Part shown: piece after piece, positions 18,239-27,575 of the stretch | Layout: the number at the start of each line of letters is the position of its first letter | Position numbering within the stretch: position 1 is the first letter of the stretch | Assembly: GCA_944383405.1 (NCBI GenBank) | Contig: CALWPL010000001.1 | Location: 1 to 64,000 of the forward strand | Origin: an uncultured Clostridia bacterium | GTDB taxonomy: Bacteria; Bacillota; Clostridia; Christensenellales; UBA1242 | Direction of reading: 5' to 3' | Length of the DNA: 64,000 nt | Made by a program: the position numbers and the translations under genes | Notes under the pieces: model-generated | The model's input: the letters and a program-made list of their open reading frames with translations, nothing else | The model's database searches: none | What the model was told of the DNA's origin: nothing

Positions 18239-20026
18239 TTAATTTTCAATAACAGCCTTTATTCTTCTAACTCCTGCGCTACTAGATTCTTCTTTAACTA
18301 TTTTAAAATGTTTAAGTTCACCGGTATTTTTTGCATGTGGTCCGCCACAAATTTCTTTACTTATATCTCCAATAAAATAAACTTTTACTTTATCTCCATA
18401 CTTATTATCAAAAATGCCAAGTGCGCCTTCCTTTCTTGCTTCATCAAGACTCATTTCTCTACATTCAACAGGTATATTTTTGCTTATAGCATCATTTACA
18501 AAATCTTCAATTTTCTTTTTCTCTTCATCTGTCAATTTATGGTCGCAATTAAAGTCGAATCTAAGTCTTTCAGATGTTATATTGCTACCCCTTTGATAAA
18601 TATCAGGACTTATAATTTTTCTAAGAGCCGCTTGAAGTAAATGTACTGCCGTATGAAGTCTGGTTGTCTGCTCACTAGTATCAGCAAGACCGCCTTTAAA
18701 CACTTTATCATTATTTGCTTTACTCTTTTCTTGATGGTTTTTAAAAGCAAGGTTATAGCCTTCTTCGTCCACTTTTAAACCTTTTTCATGAGCAAGTTCT
18801 TTTGTAAGTTCTAATGGAAATCCAAAAGTATCATACAATCTAAATGCCGTTTTCCCATTTAAAATACCATCTTTACAATAATTTACTACTTTCTCAAATT
18901 CTTTTATCCCCTGAGAAAGAGTTTTTGAAAATTTATCATTTTCAAGTAAAATTTGATGTTTAATTTCGTCCCTGTTTTTTTCAAGTTCAGTATAAAAATC
19001 TTTATAAATATCAACGACTATTGGCACAAGTTCTGCAAGTTTATCTCCGCTAAATCCAAGTTTATTTGCACAGTTAATTGCTCGTCTAAGAAGCCTTCTT
19101 AAAACATACCCCTGTTCTACATTAAGTGGAACAACTCCATCACTTATCATAAAAACAGACGCTCTTATATGGTCGGCTATTATTCTCATATTTTTTTTAA
19201 TCTCTTTGCTGTCGTTGTATTTTTTATTACTTAATTCTTCAATTCTCTTTATAATAGGAACAAATAACTCTGTATCATAAACACTTTCTAGCCCATTTGA
19301 GATATATAAAAGTCTATCAAGTCCAAATCCCGTGTCAACATTTTTTTGTGGATTTTGTTTAATAGCCCCCTCTTTTGAAGTCTTTATATACTCCATAAAA
19401 ACATCATTACCTATTTCAATATATTTACCACAACTACACGCAGGACTACAATTTTTAGAACATTTTGGCTTGCCCGTATCAATAAACATTTCACTATCTG
19501 GACCACAAGGGCCTACGCCACTTGCAAGTATCCACCAATTATGTTCTTTTGGTAAAAAAAATATTTGACTTTCCTTTAACCCACAATTAATCCATGCATT
19601 ATACGACTCCATATCTCGTGGTGCTGTCTCATCCCCTGCAAAAACGGTAACTGCAAGTTCTTCCTTTGGAATATCTAAATACTTTGGACTAGTTAAAAAT
19701 TCAAAACTCCACGCAATTTTTTCTTTTTTAAAATAATCCCCTAAACTCCAATTCCCAAGCATTTCAAAAAATGTGCAATGATAATCATCCCCGACATCAT
19801 CTATATCCCCAGTTCTTACGCATTTTTGAACATCAACAAGTCTTTTGCCCGCTGGATGCTTTTCGCCAAGTAAATATGGCACAAGTGGATGCATTCCTGC
19901 GGTTGTAAATAATACTGACGGATCATTTTCAGGGACAAGGGAAGCAGAAGGAATAAAAGCATGACCCCTTTCCTTATAAAACTCTATCCACATATTTCTT
20001 AATTCTTTTGCTGTTAATTTCTTCAT
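18239..20026 (-). CDS. alaS: Alanyl-tRNA synthetase, short form lacking C-Ala
   Basis: Charges tRNA-Ala. The class II catalytic domain (about 1-240) has FTTAGMHPLVPYLLG and FFEMLGNWSLGDYF, followed by the tRNA-recognition region. The editing domain is complete, with HTAVH (zinc HxxxH) and CGGPH near the C-terminus. The protein ends right after the editing domain at 595 aa, whereas typical bacterial AlaRS has about 870 with a coiled coil and C-Ala domain. There is no frameshift remnant: the stop is followed 19 nt later by the unrelated solenoid gene. It is in an operon with dnaB, 17 nt upstream. Confidence 0.95.
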   Translation of the reverse strand: MKKLTAKELRNMWIEFYKERGHAFIPSASLVPENDPSVLFTTAGMHPLVPYLLGEKHPAGKRLVDVQKCVRTGDIDDVGDDYHCTFFEMLGNWSLGDYFKKEKIAWSFEFLTSPKYLDIPKEELAVTVFAGDETAPRDMESYNAWINCGLKESQIFFLPKEHNWWILASGVGPCGPDSEMFIDTGKPKCSKNCSPACSCGKYIEIGNDVFMEYIKTSKEGAIKQNPQKNVDTGFGLDRLLYISNGLESVYDTELFVPIIKRIEELSNKKYNDSKEIKKNMRIIADHIRASVFMISDGVVPLNVEQGYVLRRLLRRAINCANKLGFSGDKLAELVPIVVDIYKDFYTELEKNRDEIKHQILLENDKFSKTLSQGIKEFEKVVNYCKDGILNGKTAFRLYDTFGFPLELTKELAHEKGLKVDEEGYNLAFKNHQEKSKANNDKVFKGGLADTSEQTTRLHTAVHLLQAALRKIISPDIYQRGSNITSERLRFDFNCDHKLTDEEKKKIEDFVNDAISKNIPVECREMSLDEARKEGALGIFDNKYGDKVKVYFIGDISKEICGGPHAKNTGELKHFKIVKEESSSAGVRRIKAVIEN

Positions 20027-20043
20027 TTCTTCATTCCTTTAAT

Positions 20044-21471
20044 CTAGTATTCGATGTCGTCCCCGCCACCATCTCCATAATATTCTGGTGGTGGAGCCGT
20101 TTCTTCAAGACTCTTAGTTTCGTTACTTTTACCCAAATCAACAAAGGTTGTGATTTCTGGAATCCACTTAACCTTGATATTTGCAAGTGGTCCATTTCTA
20201 TGTTTTGCAATTATAATTTCACAAACATTTGGTCCATCTTCAAGTTCTGCATCGCTATATTTTGAAGCGTTATAAATAAACATAACAATATCAGCATCTT
20301 GTTCAATAGCACCGCTTTCACGAAGATCACTTAAAACTGGCCTATGATCTTCTTTTCTCTTTTCTACATCACGAGAAAGTTGTGAGAGTAAAATAATTGG
20401 AACTTGCAACTCTCTCGCTGCTATTTTCAGATTTCTTGTTAATTCACTAATTTCCTGCTGTCTATTTCCATCTCTATTTGCCTTATTTGAACTCATAAGT
20501 TGTAAGTAGTCTATCATTATAAGGTCTAAGCCCTGTTCTCGTTTAAGCCTTCTACATTTGCTCAAAATCTCAGTAGGCGTATTAAGGGAAGAATCATCTA
20601 TGTAAATTTTTGCCTCGGCTAGTTTTTTATTACCTTCCCAAAGAGCCTTCCAATCACTTTGTTCAAGTTTGCCTGTGAGTGCCTTTTGCATACTAACACC
20701 ACTAATAGAACAAAGAGTCCTTTGTGCAATTTGTTCCTTTGGCATTTCAAGTGAAAAAACCGCACAACTACATTTGCCATTAAGTGCTGCATGATTTACT
20801 ATATTCATGGCTAAACTTGTTTTACCAAATCCAGGTCTTGCCGCAATTAAGATTAAATCACTTTTTTGGAGCCCATTAGTAACTCTATCTAGTTCACTAA
20901 GTCCAGTTGAGACCCCCCTTATAGCACCTGCGTTTTTATCTATCTCTTCAAATTTTGATAAAACGCTATCAAGAGCCTCATTTATAGGAGAGAGATTTGA
21001 AGAATCTTCCTTTTCTGCAATATCAAAGATTTTCTTTTCGGCATAACCAAGTACATTTTCTTCTTCCCCCTCGTATGCCTTATCAATAATATCTTGACTA
21101 CTAGTTATAAGTTTTCTTAAAATAGAGTCTCTTTTTACTATATCAATATAATGTTTTGCATTTGCAGCACTAGGAACAATATTTGTAAGAGTTGAAATAT
21201 AATCAATTCCGCCTACTTCTTCAAGAAGACCTTTTCTTTCAAGTTCATCTGTTAAAGTAACATAATCAATAGGCTTATTTGAAGCATAAATTGTTTGCAT
21301 GCTTTCAAAAATAGTTTTATGTGATTTAATATAAAAATCTTCGACATTTAAAGCCATCATAATATTTAAAACAGCATTTTCATCAAGTAAACAACAGCCA
21401 AGCACTGATTGCTCTGCTTCAATACTATGTGGTGTAATTCTCGCTATCTTTGTTACTTTTTTCTTTTCCAT
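20044..21471 (-). CDS. dnaB: Replicative DNA helicase DnaB
   Basis: Hexameric 5'-3' helicase of the replication fork. The N-terminal domain (PHSIEAEQSVLGCCLLDENA) and a RecA-like domain with Walker A ARPGFGKTS near 216-224, LDLIMIDYLQLM and the DLRESGAIEQDADIVMF arginine-finger region are all present. Length is 475 aa, somewhat long at both ends, with an Asp/Gly-rich tail. It would be loaded by the DnaI and DnaD-like proteins at 5157-7556. Called dnaC in Bacillus. Confidence 0.96.
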   Translation of the reverse strand: MEKKKVTKIARITPHSIEAEQSVLGCCLLDENAVLNIMMALNVEDFYIKSHKTIFESMQTIYASNKPIDYVTLTDELERKGLLEEVGGIDYISTLTNIVPSAANAKHYIDIVKRDSILRKLITSSQDIIDKAYEGEEENVLGYAEKKIFDIAEKEDSSNLSPINEALDSVLSKFEEIDKNAGAIRGVSTGLSELDRVTNGLQKSDLILIAARPGFGKTSLAMNIVNHAALNGKCSCAVFSLEMPKEQIAQRTLCSISGVSMQKALTGKLEQSDWKALWEGNKKLAEAKIYIDDSSLNTPTEILSKCRRLKREQGLDLIMIDYLQLMSSNKANRDGNRQQEISELTRNLKIAARELQVPIILLSQLSRDVEKRKEDHRPVLSDLRESGAIEQDADIVMFIYNASKYSDAELEDGPNVCEIIIAKHRNGPLANIKVKWIPEITTFVDLGKSNETKSLEETAPPPEYYGDGGGDDIEY

Positions 21472-21535
21472 AAGTATTCCTTTTTAATATTTTAATTATC
21501 TCTCAAATTATATAATTAGTCAAGGCTTCTTTTAT

Positions 21536-21859
21536 TTAATCGGCAAATGGGTCCCGTTCTTTTTCTTTGGTCATTTCTCTCTCTTCTTTTTCATCTTTTT
21601 TTGTATAAACTATAACTCCAATTAAACATGCAAGTAATAGCATTCCTAATGTCATAAAAATACTAACTGCCCCATGATACCACTCTACTTCATTTTCCAT
21701 AACAAAATTAAATATCAATATAAAAGGTAAAGATATAAGAAGTATTATTCCATATCTTTTTAAATATCTAATAAGTAAAGTTTTTGTATCATAAATTTTT
21801 TTTCTCTTTTCAAGTTCTTGTTTTTTTTCTTGATTTTTCTCTTTACTTTTCTTTGACAT
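21536..21859 (-). CDS. Small membrane protein, 107 aa
   Basis: Highly charged N-terminus (KKSKEKNQEKKQELEKRKK), two hydrophobic helices (about 34-50 and 61-85), then a charged tail ending DPFAD. GGAAGG precedes the ATG. It lies 3 nt after the lipoprotein gene and 64 nt before dnaB in the same operon. No family recognised. Confidence 0.7.
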   Translation of the reverse strand: MSKKSKEKNQEKKQELEKRKKIYDTKTLLIRYLKRYGIILLISLPFILIFNFVMENEVEWYHGAVSIFMTLGMLLLACLIGVIVYTKKDEKEEREMTKEKERDPFAD

Positions 21860-21862
21860 ATT

Positions 21863-22888
21863 TTACCTTCCATTATTCATTAATTCATCAACTTTTTTTA
21901 ATAAATCCATATTATCTTTTTTCTTTTTTTTGTAATTTATAAAAATTAAAAGGCTACCAACCCCTAAAACAATAATTCCAATAACTGCTCCTAAGACATA
22001 GTAAGATACATAATTTGCTGTCGTTCTCCAAAGAGATATTACTCCGTTTATATTATTTCCTAAATTCCATGTATGAACCTTACCTTCATTATTACTTGAT
22101 ATTGTTCCATCTGAATGAACTCTTGAATATGGCGTAATAAATGTATATAAATACTCTGCTTCTTCACTATTAAGATTAAATTCTTGACATATAACTTCAA
22201 CAACATTAGTTCCCTTTTCATATCTAGTGCCTTCAATAACAACAGATTCTAGTAAATATGGCTCCTTACCATTATAAGAAAAAGGCGAACATTTCTGAAT
22301 ATTGTCAATAGTGAATAAATGCTCAACTTCTTCAACACTTATAGATGATATAGGGATATCAATTAAAGAAGCATATTCTTCTGAATTTATAGCAATGCTG
22401 TTTGTGCTTTCGTTATATATGAAAGCGTCAGGATAAAAATACATAAGATAAGCATAAATTGACATAAAAGAAAAATCTATCTTGATAGTTGTAAAATCAA
22501 TAGAAAAAGATTCTGCTGACGGACTAATTTCAGCCCCTGCTAAAAACTGTGAGTGGTTTTGGATTATATACGCATACTTTCCTTCTTCTGTCTGTATGTT
22601 AAGTGTTTTAAAGTCATAAATATTTGAAAATATTTCAATTAAGTTTGAAATATAAGCGTTATTTAGTTGAGTAAAATAATGACTTGCAATATCATAGGCT
22701 TTTCTTCTACTTCTATCAAGTACATTAAGACTACTTATATCAACCTCTATTGTCATAGTAACCTGTCCGCTACTATGTTGAGTCGTTGTAAGTTTTATTG
22801 GAGAACACGCAAGCATAAAAAAAGAAATAAGTATAATAAAAATACTCAAAAATAATTTTTTATTAACACCTATCTTTTCTTGCCTCAA
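21863..22888 (-). CDS. Lipoprotein with C-terminal transmembrane helix
   Basis: A 341-aa putative lipoprotein: signal peptide ending FFMLAC (Cys near 28), a large extracytoplasmic alpha/beta domain, then a C-terminal membrane helix (about 295-316) and a Lys-rich cytoplasmic tail. The layout resembles LppM/DUF3153-type proteins, but motif support is weak. The start is a TTG at 22888 with GGGGG 7 nt upstream; no better codon exists before the signal peptide core. It is in an operon with nucleoside hydrolase (11-nt gap). Confidence 0.65.
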   Translation of the reverse strand: MRQEKIGVNKKLFLSIFIILISFFMLACSPIKLTTTQHSSGQVTMTIEVDISSLNVLDRSRRKAYDIASHYFTQLNNAYISNLIEIFSNIYDFKTLNIQTEEGKYAYIIQNHSQFLAGAEISPSAESFSIDFTTIKIDFSFMSIYAYLMYFYPDAFIYNESTNSIAINSEEYASLIDIPISSISVEEVEHLFTIDNIQKCSPFSYNGKEPYLLESVVIEGTRYEKGTNVVEVICQEFNLNSEEAEYLYTFITPYSRVHSDGTISSNNEGKVHTWNLGNNINGVISLWRTTANYVSYYVLGAVIGIIVLGVGSLLIFINYKKKKKDNMDLLKKVDELMNNGR

Positions 22889-22899
22889 AGTTTATCCCC

Positions 22900-23823
22900 C
22901 TAATTATAATTAAATAAATTGCCATAAATTATTTTTTTGAATTTTTCTATTTCAACATCAACACAAACTTGAGCATTAGGCTCTTTTGCACTAAAATCAC
23001 ACTTAATGTATCCATACTCTTGTCCATTTTTTGTGTGATATTCTATTTTTAAAAATGCTGGTTCTAATGTAAAGATTTCTGGATTTGATAAATAAAGAGC
23101 CGAACAACTATCGTGTACCGCTGCTCCTAGTTTACCTACATGATAGTCATTATATTTTGTAAACATTTTATAAAAAATTTCGCCCACTGCATTTGCTCTT
23201 TTAATTTTTTGTTGTTCTTCTGGCGTAAAATATGCAATATGCCCAAGTTCCATTGGCACCATAACAAGTGGAATATGGGAATCAAAAACAATTTGCATTG
23301 CTTCTGGGTCATAGGCTACATTAAACTCCCTATAAGGCTCTGTCGAACCGTTTTCATCCTTGCTACCACCCATAAAAACAATACGAGAAATAAGTTCTTT
23401 TGCTTCTGGATATTTTTTAAGTAAATTTGCAATATTAGTCATTGGTCCCATGCATAAAATTGTTGTATTTTTAGCAGGATTTTCATTTAAAAAAAAGTGA
23501 ATAGCATCAGGACTTTTAAGTACAAAAGGTTTTGTCTTTGGCTTTGGAAAAGTATACCCGCCCATACCTTTTGTCCCTTGTGCCATACCTGCATAAACAG
23601 GTTGTCTCTTTATTGGTTCTCTTGCCCCTTCAGCGACTGGTATATTTACCTTAAAAATTTCTGTCAATTTTAATGCATTTTTCATGGTTTCTTCAATAGT
23701 TAAATTGCCAGAAACTGTTGATATTAATTTTACTTCTATATTTTCACTATTTACTGCGTTCATTATTGCCATAGCATCGTCAATGCCTGGATCGCAGTCA
23801 ATTATTACATAATAATCTTTCAT
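22900..23823 (-). CDS. Inosine-uridine preferring nucleoside hydrolase family
   Basis: Hydrolyses ribonucleosides to base and ribose, or a related N-ribosyl substrate. The signature Asp-rich Ca2+-binding motif IIDCDPGIDDAMAI is at the N-terminus. GPMTNIA, EFNVAYDPEA and VHDSCSALY supply the remaining metal and ribose contacts. Length 307 aa is normal. AAGGAG precedes the ATG. It lies second in a long operon after a CYTH-type protein; substrate preference cannot be read from the sequence. Confidence 0.9.
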   Translation of the reverse strand: MKDYYVIIDCDPGIDDAMAIMNAVNSENIEVKLISTVSGNLTIEETMKNALKLTEIFKVNIPVAEGAREPIKRQPVYAGMAQGTKGMGGYTFPKPKTKPFVLKSPDAIHFFLNENPAKNTTILCMGPMTNIANLLKKYPEAKELISRIVFMGGSKDENGSTEPYREFNVAYDPEAMQIVFDSHIPLVMVPMELGHIAYFTPEEQQKIKRANAVGEIFYKMFTKYNDYHVGKLGAAVHDSCSALYLSNPEIFTLEPAFLKIEYHTKNGQEYGYIKCDFSAKEPNAQVCVDVEIEKFKKIIYGNLFNYN

Positions 23824-23832
23824 ACAAACTCC

Positions 23833-24600
23833 TTACTTCCCTGTAATATTTTCATTTGCTTGTTGTTGCTGCCTTTGTTTTTGCAATTCCTCAATTCTCT
23901 TTTTTATTTCTTCCTTTGATGGAAGTGGTTGAGTCATTCTAAACGCAATTTCATACTTACTATCTTTTGTATAAAAAATTTCTTTGCAATGCTTTTCTAC
24001 TCTTGCTATAAAATCTTCAAAAATTGGTAAAGTATCATCTGGCGATAATAACTTAAATTGTATTAATTCCGTTTTATTTTTTCTTCTAGTTTGCTTATTC
24101 TCTATTTTAAGTTTTTCATATTTTATTTCAACTTTCAAACCACCATATCCAAAAAGTTTTCTGGTTTCCTGGTCTATTTTTATAACCATAACAACTCTCA
24201 TTTGATCAAAAAGTTTATCAGGGTCAAATTGAAGGTTGTTTGAAAACATTGAGTTTAAAGCATTGTTTAGAAAAAAATAATGTCTTGACAAAGAATCATT
24301 CATGCCAATTTCTCTTTCTCTTTCATGGCTTCTCAAATTATCTGAGTAATAGTATTCTGGCGCAAAATACCTTCTCTTTATTTTTAATTCGGCTTTATTT
24401 TTCCAAACACGGCGTCTAAGCAATAACTCATTCTTTTCAAGGAGTCTTGCTTCATTGTCATAATAAAAATCAGTCAGTTTGTTTCTAACTGGCGTATCAA
24501 GCGTATAAGTTGTCATTGTGTCTAGTATCTTAATTAATCTAAAATAGGTTTTTTCATCAAAAACAGAATATCTTCTCTCTAATTTAAAAATATTTAACAT
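23833..24600 (-). CDS. CYTH-like (triphosphate tunnel) domain protein
   Basis: A 255-aa protein with CYTH-superfamily features. It has an N-terminal LERRYSV (variant of ExExK), then DFYYDNEARLLEKNELLLRRRVW with strand-placed Arg/Lys, ELKIKRRY, EREREI, and later GGLKVEIKYEK and KYEIAFR. Charged residues alternating along strands fit the tunnel of triphosphatases and adenylate cyclases of this fold. The Gln-rich C-terminus looks disordered. I start at the ATG at 24600, with GGAGA 5 nt upstream, rather than the ATG at 24618. Catalytic competence uncertain because the first motif is altered. Confidence 0.6.
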   Translation of the reverse strand: MLNIFKLERRYSVFDEKTYFRLIKILDTMTTYTLDTPVRNKLTDFYYDNEARLLEKNELLLRRRVWKNKAELKIKRRYFAPEYYYSDNLRSHEREREIGMNDSLSRHYFFLNNALNSMFSNNLQFDPDKLFDQMRVVMVIKIDQETRKLFGYGGLKVEIKYEKLKIENKQTRRKNKTELIQFKLLSPDDTLPIFEDFIARVEKHCKEIFYTKDSKYEIAFRMTQPLPSKEEIKKRIEELQKQRQQQQANENITGK

Positions 24601-24649
24601 AAACTTCTCCAAATACATTTTAGATTAAAATGCTTAAAATTCCAAACAT

Positions 24650-24679
24650 TTTACACTATTAGTTTGCAACAAATATAAT
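24650..24679 (+). promoter_or_regulatory. Promoter of the rubrerythrin gene
   Basis: TTTACA (24650-24655), 18-nt spacer, TATAAT (24674-24679), about 60 nt before the start codon. No clear operator repeat was seen. Confidence 0.55.
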
Positions 24680-24738
24680 TTTTTAGTGAATAAATTTAAC
24701 TCCCTTGGTAAAACTAAGTTTGAAAAGGAGATACTTAA

Positions 24739-25338
24739 ATGGATTTTAATGAATCACAAACAAAAACAAATCTAGCCCGTGCCTTTGCTGGCGAATGTCA
24801 AGGGGGAGCAAGATACCAATTTATAGCACAAAAAGCAATGTCAGAAGATAAAAAAAATATTCAAATGCTGTTTAAAACTCTTGCAAAAAATGAAATGGCT
24901 CATGCTCGGGTTTTCTGGGACTTAATTGCAAAACATTCTAAAGATGTGCAAAAAAATATTGAAATAAGAGCAGGATACCCTTTTGAAGACACTGACCTTG
25001 TTGAAATGATAAAGTTTGCCGCTAATAACGAAAAATCTGAAAACACAACTATTTATCCAAGTTTTGCAAAGATAGCCGAAGATGAAGGCTTTAAAGAAAT
25101 TGCTGAAAAATTTAAACAAATTGCACTTGTAGAAAATGACCATTTTATGATACTTGACGAATTATACAATAAAATAAAGGCAGACGCTTTATATTCAAGT
25201 TCTACCCCTTATGACTGGAAATGTAGTAGTTGCGGACATACAGAGTTTACAAAACACGCTTTTGAAACTTGTCCTCTTTGTTCAAAATCAAAAAATTATA
25301 TTGAACTTGACATGATTTCAACTCCAAAAAAACAATAA
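24739..25338 (+). CDS. rbr: Rubrerythrin
   Basis: Non-haem di-iron peroxidase protecting anaerobes from hydrogen peroxide. The ferritin-like four-helix domain has GECQGGARYQF, NEMAHARVF (ExxH) and ENDHFMIL (second ExxH). The C-terminal rubredoxin domain has CSSC near 161 and CPLC near 177, coordinating one iron. Length 199 aa. AAAGGAG precedes the ATG. It has its own promoter and terminator, so it is monocistronic, and supports an anaerobic lifestyle. Confidence 0.95.
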   Translation: MDFNESQTKTNLARAFAGECQGGARYQFIAQKAMSEDKKNIQMLFKTLAKNEMAHARVFWDLIAKHSKDVQKNIEIRAGYPFEDTDLVEMIKFAANNEKSENTTIYPSFAKIAEDEGFKEIAEKFKQIALVENDHFMILDELYNKIKADALYSSSTPYDWKCSSCGHTEFTKHAFETCPLCSKSKNYIELDMISTPKKQ

Positions 25339-25350
25339 AGTTCTAAAACT

Positions 25351-25408
25351 AAAAGACTTATAAAATGTATAGCACAAAAAGAAAATGTTATATGTTTATA
25401 AGTCTTTT
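25351..25408. terminator. Bidirectional terminator between rubrerythrin and tcdA
   Basis: Arms AAAAGACTTATAAA and TTTATAAGTCTTTT enclose a 30-nt loop. The right arm overlaps the last codons and stop of tcdA at 25396. Confidence 0.75.
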
Positions 25409-26085
25409 TTATTATCTTTTATAATCTCATTTACTACAAAACTAACTATTACGCCAGCACACATTAGTGGATAGTAAACAACGCTACCAAGTCCGTCTGT
25501 CTTTTCTACTTGCTCTTTTGTATATGCAATATTTACTTTACCCTTAAAATTTAATTTCTTTAACTCTTGTCTAATTTTTCTTGCAAGTGGGTCATAAGAT
25601 GATTTTGATAAATCTTCAATAATAAAATTTGGCATCTTATATCTATTTCCAGTACCCATTGAAGAAATTAAAGGAATATTATGTGTACTACAATAAATTA
25701 TAACTGCTACTTTTGCTCTAACATCATCAATAGCGTCAATTACATAATCAAAATTATTATTTATTATATTATCTAAATTTTCTTGGCTTATCTTTATGTT
25801 TTGAGAGATAACTTTACAATTTTTGTTAATCTCTGCCGCTCTATTTTTTGCTACTTCAACCTTAATTTTCCCTAGCGTATTATTTGTCGCAAGAATTTGC
25901 CTATTTAAATTACTCTCATCAAATCTATCAAAATCAACAACTGTAATTTGCTGCAATCCTAATCTCACAAGCATCTCAAAAATAAAACCGCCAACCCCAC
26001 CAACACCAAGTAATAATATATTTGCTTTTTGAATTTTACCAAGTTTGTCTTTTAGGACAATTTGTGTTCTACTTAAATTTTCCAC
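25396..26085 (-). CDS. tcdA: tRNA threonylcarbamoyladenosine dehydratase (TcdA/CsdL)
   Basis: E1-like ThiF-family enzyme that cyclises t6A to ct6A in tRNA using ATP. It has the nucleotide motif GVGGVGGF near 26-33, DFDRFDESNLNRQ, VIDAIDD, and the TcdA-specific MGTGNRYKMP and SYDPLARKIRQELKK. A GTG start at 26085 is used; upstream only a weak GAG is visible. It lies 14 nt after the aldehyde dehydrogenase gene. Sua5 at 1561 supplies the earlier t6A step. Confidence 0.88.
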   Translation of the reverse strand: MENLSRTQIVLKDKLGKIQKANILLLGVGGVGGFIFEMLVRLGLQQITVVDFDRFDESNLNRQILATNNTLGKIKVEVAKNRAAEINKNCKVISQNIKISQENLDNIINNNFDYVIDAIDDVRAKVAVIIYCSTHNIPLISSMGTGNRYKMPNFIIEDLSKSSYDPLARKIRQELKKLNFKGKVNIAYTKEQVEKTDGLGSVVYYPLMCAGVIVSFVVNEIIKDNKKDL

Positions 26086-26099
26086 AATAGATTCTACTC

Positions 26100-27458
26100 T
26101 TATACCTTAAAAATTGACTTTGTTATTTTAATCTTGCCTTTTGTTGCTGGTGGATATTTAATATTAATATCCATTTTTGTTGATTTCTGCATAATGCTTT
26201 TTTGATGAGTAAAAGTATAAAAAGATTGCTTACCATGATATAACCCCGAACCACTTCTACCAACGCCACCAAAAGGAAGGTCTTTCTCTGTTAAGTGCAT
26301 TATTACATCATTAATACAACCGCCACCAAACTGACTAAAAAGTTTTACCTTCTCTATATTTTCCTTATCTTCCCCAAAATAATAAAACGCTAGTGGATGG
26401 TCAAGTTCATTAATAGTTTGCAACTCCTTATCTAAATCTTCAAATTCTAATACTGGCATTATTGGCCCAAAAATTTCATCTTGCATAACAGCATCGTCTC
26501 TTGTAACATTATTTAGAATTGTAGGTTCCATAATTTGCCCACGACACTTGCCACCAAAATAAAGTTTGTTTGGGTCAATCAACCCTTGCAACCTTTCAAG
26601 AGAAGTTTTGTTTATTACTTTTACAAAGTCATCGCTAACTTCATCCCCATTATAGAAAAACTTATTAATATATTTTTTTGCACTTTCAAGCCATTCATCT
26701 TTAATTGACGAATGAACAAGCACATAGTCAGGAGCAACACAAGTTTGTCCAGCATTTAAAAATTTTCCCCATACAATCCGCTTTGCGCTTAAATCAACCT
26801 TAGCATCCTTATCAACTATGCATGGGCTTTTGCCACCAAGTTCAAGTACCATTGGCGTCAAATGATTTGCTTGCGCTGCTAAAAGTTCTTGTGCCTTTGT
26901 GTATGAGCCTGTGTAAAAAATAAAGTCAAACTTCGTATTAAATATTTCGTTTATATCTTCTTCCTTAGTAATTACACAAATATATTCTTCATCAAATACA
27001 CTAATAATCTTTTTAATTACCTGAGTAACATTTGGCGTGCTCCGAGAAGGCTTTATAACAACAGTATTCCCCCCTGCAATAGCCCCAACAAGCGGACTCA
27101 TTGTAAGTTGGAAAGGATAATTCCATGGAGAAGCAATTAGTACTACTCCGTATGGGTCATATACCTTATAGCCTTTTGATGGAAAATTAATAATAGATGT
27201 TCTAACCTTTTTTGGCTTCGCAAGTTTTTTTAGGTGTTTAATCATGTAGTTTATCTCACTCATAACAAGTCCCACTTCTGTTGTAACTACATCAAATTCT
27301 TTTTTATTTAGGTCTTGCTCAAAAGCAGAGAGAATTTGCCCATAATAAGCATTAATTTGAAGTTTCAATCTTTTTAATTGTAAAATTCTAAAATTTATAT
27401 CATAAGTTTCATGAGAACTAAAATACTTTCTTTGTTTTTCAATAATTTCTGATAACAT
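26100..27458 (-). CDS. Aldehyde dehydrogenase, class 3-like
   Basis: A 452-aa NAD(P)-dependent aldehyde dehydrogenase of the short class 3/fatty-aldehyde type. ASPWNYPFQL and PSRSTPN bind cofactor, LELGGKSP holds the general-base Glu, and AGQTCVAPD carries the nucleophilic Cys (around residue 240). The C-terminal FGGVGRSGSG loop is present. AAGGAAAAG precedes the ATG. It is upstream of tcdA in a two-gene unit. Substrate not determinable. Confidence 0.93.
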   Translation of the reverse strand: MLSEIIEKQRKYFSSHETYDINFRILQLKRLKLQINAYYGQILSAFEQDLNKKEFDVVTTEVGLVMSEINYMIKHLKKLAKPKKVRTSIINFPSKGYKVYDPYGVVLIASPWNYPFQLTMSPLVGAIAGGNTVVIKPSRSTPNVTQVIKKIISVFDEEYICVITKEEDINEIFNTKFDFIFYTGSYTKAQELLAAQANHLTPMVLELGGKSPCIVDKDAKVDLSAKRIVWGKFLNAGQTCVAPDYVLVHSSIKDEWLESAKKYINKFFYNGDEVSDDFVKVINKTSLERLQGLIDPNKLYFGGKCRGQIMEPTILNNVTRDDAVMQDEIFGPIMPVLEFEDLDKELQTINELDHPLAFYYFGEDKENIEKVKLFSQFGGGCINDVIMHLTEKDLPFGGVGRSGSGLYHGKQSFYTFTHQKSIMQKSTKMDINIKYPPATKGKIKITKSIFKV

Positions 27459-27539
27459 AATTTCTTTTCCTTTTATACAATAAACATATTACCATAATTT
27501 TTAAATTAGACAAACAATAAATTTATATTTAATAAAATT

Positions 27540-27567
27540 AGTGCCATTTTATATTAAAAACAGCACT
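27540..27567 (-). terminator. Terminator of cysS
   Basis: Minus-strand RNA would form an 11-bp stem, AGUGCUGUUUU with AAAAUGGCACU. Two pairs are G-U wobbles only in this strand's RNA, which supports the orientation. It lies 8 nt past the cysS stop. Confidence 0.7.
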
Positions 27568-27575
27568 ATTTTATT

